Below are positions 56,808-64,000 of a DNA stretch of 64,000 nt, piece after piece; positions within the stretch are counted from its first letter, which is position 1, and the number at the start of each line of letters is the position of its first letter. The position numbers were made by a program, and so were the translations under genes. The stretch lies in NCBI RefSeq assembly GCF_030812215.1, contig NZ_JAUSSG010000008.1:62001-126000 (forward strand), read 5' to 3'. A model generated the notes under the pieces. That model ran no database searches, was not told where the DNA came from, and saw only the letters and a list, made by a program, of their open reading frames with translations. Origin of the DNA: Variovorax boronicumulans. Its GTDB lineage: Bacteria; Pseudomonadota; Gammaproteobacteria; Burkholderiales; Burkholderiaceae_C.

Positions 56808-57734
56808 ATGAGAGCCTGCGTTGACATCGGCGGCACCAAGGTGGCCGTGAGCCTTTCCCCCTCGGCCGACGCGCCGCTGATCGGCCGCCGCAGCGAGCCG
56901 ACCGCCAAGACCGGCGACAACGACGCCGTGGCGGTGCAGATCATGCGGATGATCGACGAAGTCTGCGCCGAGCAAGGGATCGATCCGGCCACGATCGACC
57001 GCGTGGGCGTGTCGTCGGCGGGGCCCTTCGAGCTGCACGACGGCATGGTCGAGCTGGCCACGCCCAACATCTGCGGCGGCATTGCCGGCCCGGCGCGGGG
57101 GCTTCCCAACAACTGGATGACGGCGCTGGTCGAGGCTCCGCTCGCCAGGCGCTTCGGCCGCGTGCGCGTCGAGAACGACGCCGTCGCAGCGCTCGAGGCC
57201 GAACGGCACTGGGGCGCGCTCAAAGGCATGGACCACTGCGCCTACGTCACCTGGAGCACCGGCGTCGGTGTGGGCCTGTGCGTCGACGGCCGTGCGCTGC
57301 GCGGCAAGAACGGCAACGCGGGCCATGCGGGCCACAGCTTCGTGGTCGACGACGCGAGCGGCGCGCTCTGCGGCTGCGGCAACGTCGGAGACGTGGAAGG
57401 GCTGATCGCCGGCAACTCCATCGCACGGCGCTTCGGCCAGCCGGCGGCCGATCTGTTCACCTCGGCGGCCGCGGGCGAGCCGCACTCGCTCGAGATCGTC
57501 GATGCGCTGTGCCGCGTGATGGGCCGCATGCTCTACAACCTGGTCGCCACGCTGGACCTGCAGCGCATCAGCCTGGGCGGCAGCGTGTTCTGGCACCACC
57601 GCGAGTTCCTGCTGCCGCGCCTGCAGGCCCACGTGGACGGCAAGCTGCCGCCGCTCACCCGCGGCGTGCTGCTGGTGCCCGCGGGGCTCGGCGAGAAGGT
57701 CGGCGACTACGCTGCGCTGGCTTTGCTGGACTGA
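56808..57734 (+). CDS. ROK-family sugar kinase-like protein, atypical
   Basis: A 308-residue protein with the ROK ATPase fold: phosphate-1 motif CVDIGGTKVAVS at residues 4-15, VENDAVAALEAERHWG near 123 and TGVGVGLCVDG near 150. Two usual ROK sites are changed. The zinc motif, normally CxCGxxGC, reads CGCGNVGD, lacking the last Cys, and the sugar-binding Glu of GExGH is replaced in GNAGHAGHSF. It may therefore be a divergent kinase or a protein that no longer phosphorylates sugar. There is no DNA-binding N-terminus, so it is not a ROK repressor. Confidence 0.82.
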   Translation: MRACVDIGGTKVAVSLSPSADAPLIGRRSEPTAKTGDNDAVAVQIMRMIDEVCAEQGIDPATIDRVGVSSAGPFELHDGMVELATPNICGGIAGPARGLPNNWMTALVEAPLARRFGRVRVENDAVAALEAERHWGALKGMDHCAYVTWSTGVGVGLCVDGRALRGKNGNAGHAGHSFVVDDASGALCGCGNVGDVEGLIAGNSIARRFGQPAADLFTSAAAGEPHSLEIVDALCRVMGRMLYNLVATLDLQRISLGGSVFWHHREFLLPRLQAHVDGKLPPLTRGVLLVPAGLGEKVGDYAALALLD

Positions 57735-57764
57735 GCGGCCGCGCCGCAATACCCTCGGCGAATC

Positions 57765-59303
57765 ATGCGCATCCCGCCGCCCCGGTCTCCCCGTCGCAAG
57801 CCGCTCGCCTGGCTGCTGCTGGTGGTCGGGGGTTTCCTGGGCGCGCACCGTTTCTATCTGGGCAGCTACCTGGGCGGGGCGGCGCAATTGCTGCTGTTGC
57901 TCGTTGGAGTCAGCAGCCTGCCGGGTGCGCGGTTCTGCCTGGGGCTGCTCGGCCCCTGGCTCCTGTTCGACATCTACTGGGTCCATGTGCGCCTGAAGCG
58001 GCAAGACGAAAGCGACGCCGCGCGCCGGCCGGCCGCCAAGACCTACGACCTCGAAGCGCTCAGCCACGCCGACGCGCTGCGCGAGCGCTTCGTCGCCGCC
58101 GCCGAGATGCACGACTGGGCCCGGGCCGTGGCCCTGAGCGAGCAGATCGTCGCCAACGCGCGCAAGGTCTTCAAGGGTCCGCACCAGAACCTCGCGATGT
58201 CGCTGTGCATGCACGGCCAGGCCTGTTGCCAGTTCAAGGCCTTCGACGAGGCCAAGGCCAGCCTGGAGGAAAGCCTGGCCATCGGCCGCCAGATCGGCAT
58301 GCCGGCGGAAGACATGGACATCGTGCGCAAGGCGCTGGCCATGACCGTGGCCGCCATCGGCGAACACCACGCCGCGCGACAGCTGCGCGCGGGCCTGCCC
58401 GCCGGTCGCGGCCCCGGCGACGACACCGTGCTGCTGGGCCTGCTCGAAGACCAGGAGCGGCGCTACAAGGCCGCCTTCGAGCGGCGCGACCTGGCGCTCG
58501 CCGAGCGGCTCTGCGCCGAGGCCGTGCACACCAGCCGCCAGCTGTGCGGCGAGGGCGGGCTTGGCAAGGCCGTCGTGCTGCACCTCATCCATCACGCCGA
58601 GTTCTGCCGGCAGCTGCAATGGCACGACAAGGCCGTGTCGCTGCTGGATGAATGCCTGGCCATCATCGACCAGCTGGGCCTGGACGACAGCTGGCGGCTC
58701 GGCCCGAGCAACACGCTCGCGCTGCTGCATGCCGGCGCCGGCCGCTCCGACGAGGCGGAGGTCCTGTACAAGAAGACCATCGCGATGGCCGTCGCGCTCA
58801 GCAAGGGCAACTCGACCGACGAGGTGGTGCGCGCCTTCAACAACCTGGCATTTCTCTACGCGAACACCGACCAGGACGAGAAGGCCGAGCTCTGCTATGC
58901 GCGGGCCATGGTGCACCTGGACAAGCTCGCGCCGGAAGAGACGGGGGAGGGCGACGCCGACCTGCACGCCGACCTCCTGATCAATTTTGCGCAGCTGCAC
59001 ATGGCGCGCAACGAGGCCGAGCACGCCAAGCCCTTGTTCGAACGCGCACTGGCGATCCAGGAGCGCAGCTGCCGGGGCATTTCCACCAGCGCGGCGGCCG
59101 CCCACAACGACCTGGGCCTCATCGCGCAGGAGCAGGGCGACTTGCGCGAGGCGCTGAAGCATTTCAAGCGCACGCTGCTGCTCAACCAGATCTGCGCGCC
59201 GGACCACTTCGGCAATCTCGCGAACGCGCAGCGCAACATCGACAACGTGAGCCTCGCGCTGGCGGCGGTCGCGCGGGCCGCGCGGCTGGAGCCGAGCACG
59301 TGA
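57765..59303 (+). CDS. TM2-domain protein with tetratricopeptide repeats
   Basis: A 512-residue protein. The N-terminal TM2 domain has two helices with the motif GGFLGAHRFYLGSYLGGAAQ and LLFDIYWV; the rest is a solenoid of TPR-like helices (for example LAFLYANTDQDEKAELCYARAM and DLGLIAQEQGDLREALKHFKRTL). It is probably a membrane-anchored scaffold with the TPR part in the cytoplasm. The stop overlaps a GTG start of the next gene (GTGA), so the two are coupled. No signalling partner is evident. Confidence 0.82.
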   Translation: MRIPPPRSPRRKPLAWLLLVVGGFLGAHRFYLGSYLGGAAQLLLLLVGVSSLPGARFCLGLLGPWLLFDIYWVHVRLKRQDESDAARRPAAKTYDLEALSHADALRERFVAAAEMHDWARAVALSEQIVANARKVFKGPHQNLAMSLCMHGQACCQFKAFDEAKASLEESLAIGRQIGMPAEDMDIVRKALAMTVAAIGEHHAARQLRAGLPAGRGPGDDTVLLGLLEDQERRYKAAFERRDLALAERLCAEAVHTSRQLCGEGGLGKAVVLHLIHHAEFCRQLQWHDKAVSLLDECLAIIDQLGLDDSWRLGPSNTLALLHAGAGRSDEAEVLYKKTIAMAVALSKGNSTDEVVRAFNNLAFLYANTDQDEKAELCYARAMVHLDKLAPEETGEGDADLHADLLINFAQLHMARNEAEHAKPLFERALAIQERSCRGISTSAAAAHNDLGLIAQEQGDLREALKHFKRTLLLNQICAPDHFGNLANAQRNIDNVSLALAAVARAARLEPST

Positions 59304-59749
59304 GCATCGGGGGCGCGTTCTACGCCTTCGACCGTTACCGGCTGCGCGGACTGGTCATCGATCCGTCGAGCGTGTCGGGTTTCCTCTTCCATACGCCCGA
59401 AGACAAGGGCGGACCGCATGCCAGCCAGACGGTGGAGCAGGCGTGGGACGTGGTGCGCGCGCTGCTGCCCGAGGCCGTGGACGGCGAAGCGCTCGAAGGC
59501 ACGGAGGCCCTGGGCTGCATCTATCTCACGGCCAGCCATGTCGAGCGCGCAGCGGCCCGGCTGGCGCGGCGCAGCGTGCCCGAGCTGGTGGCGCGGTTCA
59601 CCGGCGAGCCGGCACAGTTCGCCGAGCTCTACTGGGCGAAGACCTGGCAGGGCGGCGCCGAGGAGCTTGCAGGCTTCATGGAAGGCGTGAAGCGCTTTTT
59701 CGCGGAGGCGGCGGCGCGACGCGACGCCGTCGTCTTCTACATCGTCTAG
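59300..59749 (+). CDS. DUF1877 (YfbM)-like protein
   Basis: A 149-residue cytoplasmic protein starting with GTG overlapping the upstream TPR gene stop. The order of features, SGFLFHTPEDKG early, QTVEQAWDVVRALLP, a middle with GCIYLTASHVERAAARL and a final FFAEAAARRDAVVFYIV, is that of DUF1877 proteins of unknown function. It overlaps the convergent MocR-type gene by four bases. The assignment is by pattern and is moderately sure. Confidence 0.68.
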   Translation: MSIGGAFYAFDRYRLRGLVIDPSSVSGFLFHTPEDKGGPHASQTVEQAWDVVRALLPEAVDGEALEGTEALGCIYLTASHVERAAARLARRSVPELVARFTGEPAQFAELYWAKTWQGGAEELAGFMEGVKRFFAEAAARRDAVVFYIV

Positions 59750-61209
59750 GCGGCTGCCGGTGCGCGCGGCAGCTTGCGCGTGGACGACACGATCTCCCCG
59801 AGGCGCCGCAACCCCGCGTCCACCGCCTTCGAGTACGGCCAGCCGCAGTTGATCCGCAAGTAGTTGTCGAAGCGCCCCGAGTTGGAGAACTGCGCGCCCG
59901 GCGACACCAGCATGTGCTCGCGCAGCGCCGCCTCGAACACGGTGACCGACGAGCGCTGCTCGGGCAGCTCGACCCACAGCTGCAGGCCGCCGCGCGGCAG
60001 GTTCAGCCGCGTGCCCGGCGGAAAGTACTTCGCGATGGCGTCCGCCGTCTGGTCGCGCTGCACGTGCAGCCGGTCGCGCAGGCGCCGCAGGTGCCGGTCG
60101 TAGCCGCCGCTCGCGATGAACTCACCCGCGGCGATTTGCGCCAATGCCTCGTTGTTGCGGGTCTGCGCGTACTTGAGCATTTCCACCTGCGCATGCCAGC
60201 GCCCGGCGGTGATCCAGCCCAGGCGCAGCCCCGGCGCCAGCACCTTGTGCAGCGAGGCGCAATAGATCACGTTGCCCGTGCGATCCCATGACTTCGCGGC
60301 GCGCAGCGGCACCTCGGTTTCCACCAGGTCGCTGTAGGTGTCGTCCTCGACGAGCGCGATGCCGTGGCTCTCGCACAGCTGCACGAGCCGCTGCTTGTGG
60401 GCATCGGGCATCACGCTGCCGATGGGGTTCTGCAGGTGCGGCACCACCACCACGGCCTTGATGTCGTCGTAGGTGTGGATCGCGAGGTCGAGCGCCTCGA
60501 TGGAGATGCCGGTCTGCGGGCTGGTCGGGATCTCCAGCGCGCGCATGCCCAGGCTTTCGAGCACCTGCAGCAGGCCGTAGAAGGTGGGCGACTCCACGGC
60601 CACGGTGTCGCCGGGCTTGGCGACGGCGCGCAGCGCGAGGTTCAGCGCCTCGATGCAGCCGTTGGTGACCAGCACCTCGTCCGGCGCCACCGTCATGCCG
60701 ATGCGCAGGTTGCGCTGCGCCACGGCTTCGCGGAACTGCTCGTGGCCCTTCTGGGACGAGGCGGTGGTCAGCAGCTCGGGCCGTTGGCGCAGCGCCCGCG
60801 TCATGGAGTTGCGCAGGGCCTCGGCGGGGTACAGCTCGGGGGCGGCGCGCGCGATGGCGAAGTTGAGCTTCACACCCGCGTGGCGCCCGCGCGCCATGAA
60901 GTTGGCCATGCGGGTGCGCATGCTGACGAACTGCGCAGGATCCGGCGGCACGTCGGCCACGGGCTCTTCCATCGGCGCGATGGCCAGGCGCTGCGGCCGG
61001 CGCACGAAGTAGCCCGAGCGGTCGCGTGCCTCGACCCAGCCGTCGCTCTCCATCGCGCGGCACAGCTGCAGCGCGGTCGAGAGGCTGATCTCGTGCAGGC
61101 GCATGAGGCTGCGCAGCGAGGGCAGCTTGTCGCCCTGCTTGAGCGAGCCGGTGTGGATCGCGTCCACGTAGTGCGCTGCGAGTTGCCGGTAGAGCGGTAG
61201 CGAGTCCAT
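59746..61209 (-). CDS. MocR-type regulator (GntR helix-turn-helix plus aminotransferase domain)
   Basis: A 487-residue PLP-dependent transcription factor. The N-terminal winged helix (LPLYRQLAAHYVDAIHTGSLKQGDKLPSLRSL) is GntR type. The large C-terminal domain is a class I aminotransferase fold with VTNGCIEALNLAL, PHLQNPIGSVMPDAHK and the PLP Lys in CASLHKVLAPGLRLGW near residue 325. Members usually regulate PLP, GABA or taurine genes; the target is unknown here. It diverges from the small gene at 61411 across a 201-base region that probably holds its operator. Confidence 0.9.
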   Translation of the reverse strand: MDSLPLYRQLAAHYVDAIHTGSLKQGDKLPSLRSLMRLHEISLSTALQLCRAMESDGWVEARDRSGYFVRRPQRLAIAPMEEPVADVPPDPAQFVSMRTRMANFMARGRHAGVKLNFAIARAAPELYPAEALRNSMTRALRQRPELLTTASSQKGHEQFREAVAQRNLRIGMTVAPDEVLVTNGCIEALNLALRAVAKPGDTVAVESPTFYGLLQVLESLGMRALEIPTSPQTGISIEALDLAIHTYDDIKAVVVVPHLQNPIGSVMPDAHKQRLVQLCESHGIALVEDDTYSDLVETEVPLRAAKSWDRTGNVIYCASLHKVLAPGLRLGWITAGRWHAQVEMLKYAQTRNNEALAQIAAGEFIASGGYDRHLRRLRDRLHVQRDQTADAIAKYFPPGTRLNLPRGGLQLWVELPEQRSSVTVFEAALREHMLVSPGAQFSNSGRFDNYLRINCGWPYSKAVDAGLRRLGEIVSSTRKLPRAPAAA

Positions 61210-61410
61210 GGCGTCGATGCTCCCCCAAACGGGCATCCGAAAACAGATGCAGTTGAACGGGGAAACGACCATAACAGATGGGCTGCCGGCCGGCTGTTCC
61301 GGTGCGAATAGGCGGTGGTTGTGCCTGTTTTTCGAGCGACCGAATTTCTACGATCTGGACTCGCCGAATCGCTTTTCCACTGACTGACTCACCCACCTCC
61401 GAGGCCCGCC

Positions 61411-61743
61411 ATGATCACCACCCTGCCCCAAGCACCCGACTCCATCGTCCTGGAGCCCGGCCAGTCCCTGCGCACCTGCGTCGATGCGGGTAGCTGGCTG
61501 CAGGTGGCCGAAGGGCGCGTGCGGGTCGTGTCCCCGCCGGGTTGGTTCGGCGGCGCGGTGTTCATGAGCGAGACGGTGCTCGATGAAGGCGACGTGCACC
61601 GCATGGCGCTCGGCGGGTGGATCGAGGTGTCGGCGCTGACGCCGGTGCACCTGCGGGTTCATGCACCGAAGGGGGCGCCGGTTTCTGCTTGTTCCGAGGC
61701 TCGGCCTGTGATGCGCTTTGTGCGGTTGCTCACTGGCTGGTAG
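61411..61743 (+). CDS. Small DUF2917-like protein divergent from the MocR regulator
   Basis: A 110-residue cytoplasmic protein with a cupin-like beta pattern: IVLEPGQSLRTCVDAGSWLQVAEGRVRVVSPPGWFG, then EGDVHRMALGGWIEVSALTPVHLRV. This resembles DUF2917 proteins of unknown function; the match is by pattern only. It diverges from the MocR-type gene and may be its target. A palindromic repeat follows. Confidence 0.55.
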   Translation: MITTLPQAPDSIVLEPGQSLRTCVDAGSWLQVAEGRVRVVSPPGWFGGAVFMSETVLDEGDVHRMALGGWIEVSALTPVHLRVHAPKGAPVSACSEARPVMRFVRLLTGW

Positions 61744-61759
61744 GAGGCATTCAGGACGG

Positions 61760-61857
61760 GTGCGCAGGCCACCGGGTACTCCCCTCCGCGAATGTCCCCC
61801 GGGGCTTCGCCCCTCCTCCTTGATTTCGCTGCGGGGAGCACCCGATGCCCTGCGCAC
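61760..61857. repeat. Imperfect palindromic intergenic repeat
   Basis: Arms GTGCGCAGG...CTCCCC (61760-61784) and GGGGAGC...GCGCAC (61833-61857) pair with about three mismatches in 25. An inner hairpin, GGGG-CTTCG-CCCC, lies between. It occupies most of the gap between the small DUF2917-like gene and otsA, which converge, and may help end both transcripts. Confidence 0.65.
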
Positions 61858-61909
61858 TTGGGAACGCTCTGGGTGAACGGCCGATCAACGACTGCCCTGG
61901 GCAAACACC

Positions 61910-63295
61910 TCAGCGTTCGCTGGCCGCTTCGCGCAATGCGTCGAGGAAGGTGCGCCGCCACCAGTGAATGTCCTGCTCGCGAATGCGCGACAGCAACTTC
62001 TGATGCCGTTCGCGCCGCTCTTCCAGCGGCATCTGCAGCGCCTGCTGCACCGTCTCCGCCGTGCCGTGCGTGTCGTACGGATTCACCAGCAGCGCTTCTT
62101 TCAACTGCTCCGCGGCACCGGCAAAGCGCGACAGCACCAGCACGCCCGGGTCGGCCGGGTCCTGCGCCGCGATGTATTCCTTCGCGACGAGGTTCATGCC
62201 GTCGCGCAGCGGCGTGACCAGGCCCACCGCCGCTGCGCGGCACAGCCCCGGCACCCGCTTGCGCGCCACCATGCGATGGATGTAGCGCACCGGCATCCAG
62301 TCGAGCTCGCCGTAGTCGCCGTTGATCGCGCCGCACAGCGATTCGAGTTCGCGCCGGATGTCGCCGTACGCATCGACCGTCTCGCGCGTGGGCGAGGCGA
62401 TCTGGATCAGCGTCGCGCTGCGCCGGTTCTCGGGGTAGTTCGCGAGCAGTTCGCGGAATGCGCGCACGCGCTGCGGAATGCCCTTGGAGTAGTCGAGCCG
62501 GTCGATGCCCAGGAGGAGGCGCCGGCTCGAATACTCGCGCTTCATGGTCTCGTACATGTCGCGCGATTCCTTCGCATGCGTGAGCGCGGCGAATTCGTCG
62601 ACGTCGATGCCGATCGGGAAGGCGCTGCAGCGCACGGTCTGCCCGTAGGCGCGGTACATGTCGTTGCCCAGGTATTCGCCCTGCGCCTCGTTGCGCACGT
62701 AGTGCTCGAAGTGCTGCACGTCCTGCTGCGCCTGGAAGCCGATCAGGTCGTAGGAGAACAGCGAGCGCATCAGCCACTCGTGCTGCGGGATGGCGGCCAC
62801 GATGATCTGCGGCGGCAGCGGAATGTGCAGGAAGAAGCCGATGCGCTGCTTGCAGCCCATCGCGCGCAACTCCGCGGCGAGCGGCATCAGGTGGTAGTCG
62901 TGGATCCAGATGACGTCGTCGTCCTTCAGCATCGGCAGCAGCTTGCGCGCGAAGAGCTGGTTCACCCGCCGGTAGCCGCCGATGAAGCCGGCCTCGAAGT
63001 GGGCCAGGTCCAGGCGGTTGTGGAACACCGGCCAGAGCACGTCGTTGCTGTAGCCCAGGTAGTAGGCGTCGTGGTCCTCGCGGCTCAGGTCGATGGTGGC
63101 GAGCGTTACCTTGCCGGCCTGCTGCTTGTGCAGCTCGCCTTCGCCCGTAGGGCCGTCTTCCACGATCTGGCCGCTCCAGCCGAACCAGAGGCCGCCGCTT
63201 TGCTGAAGGCTTTCACCCAATGCGACGGCCAGGCCGCCGGCTGCGGGCTTGCGTGGGTCGGCCACGCGGTTGGAAACGACGACGAGGCGACTCAT
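61910..63295 (-). CDS. otsA: Alpha,alpha-trehalose-phosphate synthase OtsA
   Basis: Family-20 glycosyltransferase that makes trehalose 6-phosphate from UDP-glucose and glucose 6-phosphate. The 461-residue protein has VVVSNRVADP at the start, GGLAVALGESL, WIHDYHLMPLAAELRA near 130, IGIDVDEF, LLGIDRLDYSKGIPQR near 265 and GMNLVAKEYIAAQ near 365. Trehalose is made in osmotic and desiccation stress. No otsB lies within the window; a GH15-family glycosidase gene is upstream on the same strand, an arrangement common in Burkholderiales where otsB usually precedes it. Confidence 0.96.
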   Translation of the reverse strand: MSRLVVVSNRVADPRKPAAGGLAVALGESLQQSGGLWFGWSGQIVEDGPTGEGELHKQQAGKVTLATIDLSREDHDAYYLGYSNDVLWPVFHNRLDLAHFEAGFIGGYRRVNQLFARKLLPMLKDDDVIWIHDYHLMPLAAELRAMGCKQRIGFFLHIPLPPQIIVAAIPQHEWLMRSLFSYDLIGFQAQQDVQHFEHYVRNEAQGEYLGNDMYRAYGQTVRCSAFPIGIDVDEFAALTHAKESRDMYETMKREYSSRRLLLGIDRLDYSKGIPQRVRAFRELLANYPENRRSATLIQIASPTRETVDAYGDIRRELESLCGAINGDYGELDWMPVRYIHRMVARKRVPGLCRAAAVGLVTPLRDGMNLVAKEYIAAQDPADPGVLVLSRFAGAAEQLKEALLVNPYDTHGTAETVQQALQMPLEERRERHQKLLSRIREQDIHWWRRTFLDALREAASER

Positions 63296-63315
63296 GGAGC
63301 CTCCCTGCGGCCGCC

Positions 63316-63331
63316 GCCGGGCCGCCCCAAG
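63316..63331. repeat. Short repeated motif in otsA-GH15 spacer
   Basis: GCCGGGCCGCCCCAAG at 63316-63331 also occurs, identical, at 36763-36778 between the RND adaptor and pump genes. Each is embedded in a GC-rich hairpin-prone stretch between two genes of one operon. Confidence 0.6.
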
Positions 63332-63404
63332 GCGGGCCGCGCCTCCCCCTCGGTGGGTGGAGTTACAGGAGCGAAGCGAGTGAAAAGCCGGGGGGCTGTC
63401 GTTG

Positions 63405-64000
63405 TCATATGCAGGAATCCCAGGGGGCGGACAGACGCACGGCCGCATTGATGATGCCGACCATCGAATAGGTCTGCGGAAAGTTGCCCCACATCTCGCC
63501 CGTGACCGGGTGGGTGTCTTCCGAGAGCAGGCCGAGCGGATTGCGCGCCGCGAGCATGGTCTCGAAGATCTGGCGTGCCTCGGCCTTGCGGCCGATCTTG
63601 GCAAGTGCGTCGATGCGCCAGAAGGTGCAGATGTTGAAGGCGGTCTCGGGCTTGCCGAAATCGTCGGCCGCCTCGTAGCGGCGCATGTAGGGGCCGTCGC
63701 AGAGCGACTTCTCCATGGCGTCGACAGTGGAGATGAAGCGCGGGTCGCGCGCGTCGATCAGCCCCACCTCGACCATCAGCAGGATGCTCGCATCGAGCTC
63801 GTGGCCGCCGAAGCTCTCGGCGAAGGCCTGGCGCTCCTCGCACCACGACTTGGCCAGGATTTCTTCCTTCATGCGCGCGGCGTGGCCATGCCAGTAGGCG
63901 GCGCGGTCGGGCAGCTCCAGTGCGCGTGCGATCTTGGAAAGCCGGTCGCAGGCGGCCCAGCTCATCAGCGCGGAACTGGTGTGCACGCGGGCGCGGGTGC
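63405..64000 (-). CDS. Glycoside hydrolase family 15 protein (cut by window)
   Basis: The C-terminal about 198 residues of a GH15 glucoamylase/trehalase-type enzyme. Seen are MSWAACDRLSKIARALELPD, ESFGGHELDASILLMVEVGLID, RYEAADDFGKPETAFNICTFWRIDALA (catalytic-region Glu), and the final GEMWGNFPQTYSMVGIINAAVRLS, all usual for the bacterial GH15 proteins linked to otsA. The N-terminal two-thirds, upstream on the minus strand, lie beyond the right edge. Trehalose hydrolysis is a possible role. Confidence 0.9.
   Translation of the reverse strand, partial: TRARVHTSSALMSWAACDRLSKIARALELPDRAAYWHGHAARMKEEILAKSWCEERQAFAESFGGHELDASILLMVEVGLIDARDPRFISTVDAMEKSLCDGPYMRRYEAADDFGKPETAFNICTFWRIDALAKIGRKAEARQIFETMLAARNPLGLLSEDTHPVTGEMWGNFPQTYSMVGIINAAVRLSAPWDSCI

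Overview
The window is chromosomal DNA from a high-GC betaproteobacterium of the order Burkholderiales. Gene content and intergenic repeat style fit Comamonadaceae, most probably Variovorax; this is an inference from protein families and repeats, not a database match. No rRNA, tRNA, CRISPR array, prophage or intact insertion sequence was seen.

Layout. 1-3.2 kb: rodA (cut by the left edge), tldD and a BamE-like lipoprotein gene. 3.2-4.6 kb: an aromatic-residue leader peptide with a terminator/antiterminator ahead of a DAHP synthase gene. 4.6-6.5 kb (minus): mpl and a DUF985 cupin. 6.5-13 kb (plus): an unknown gene coupled to a TlpA-type thioredoxin, then accB-accC-prmA, a DUF3426 zinc-ribbon membrane protein and a PfkB kinase. 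13-19.2 kb (minus): a Lys/Ala-repeat histone-H1-like protein, nrdB, nrdA with paired NrdR boxes, and ampD. 19.1-23.5 kb (minus): pilR, pilS, a PP0621-like protein and a CcsA-like cytochrome assembly protein. 23.6-25 kb (plus): ffh.

25-27.4 kb (minus): a two-gene RNA-repair cassette, an ATP-dependent RNA ligase followed by an HD-phosphoesterase/P-loop kinase fusion (HD-Pnk type), behind a structured 5' leader. 27.4-29.5 kb: opgH without opgG beside it. 29.8-35.3 kb (minus): an exported protein gene, miaB, and a GlrK-QseG-GlrR-like two-component module. 35.5-40 kb (plus): an RND efflux adaptor and pump. 40-42.5 kb (minus): an A+T-richer island with a Crp/Fnr regulator, a 2OG-Fe(II) oxygenase and AzlC/AzlD exporter subunits. 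42.6-46.2 kb (minus): phosphatase, lipoprotein, ttcA, folB and a FolM-like reductase. 46.2-47.3 kb: a MidA-like methyltransferase, followed by a 0.63-kb foldback repeat.

48-51.8 kb (plus): a TauD-type dioxygenase with a sulfonate-type ABC importer whose ATPase gene carries a palindromic repeat inside its coding sequence. 51.8-55 kb (minus): a tight lipase / metallophosphatase / unknown-protein cassette. 55-61.7 kb: DUF5329, hisN-like phosphatase, DUF2905, an atypical ROK kinase, a TM2-TPR protein coupled to a DUF1877-like protein, a MocR-type regulator and a small DUF2917-like gene. 61.9-64 kb (minus): otsA and a GH15 glycosidase cut by the right edge.

The main points worth following are the aromatic attenuator, the RNA ligase/HD-Pnk cassette with its hairpin leader, the Crp/oxygenase/AzlCD island, the family of foldback and palindromic repeats (one inside a coding region), and the two sigma-54 activators with altered GAFTGA loops.
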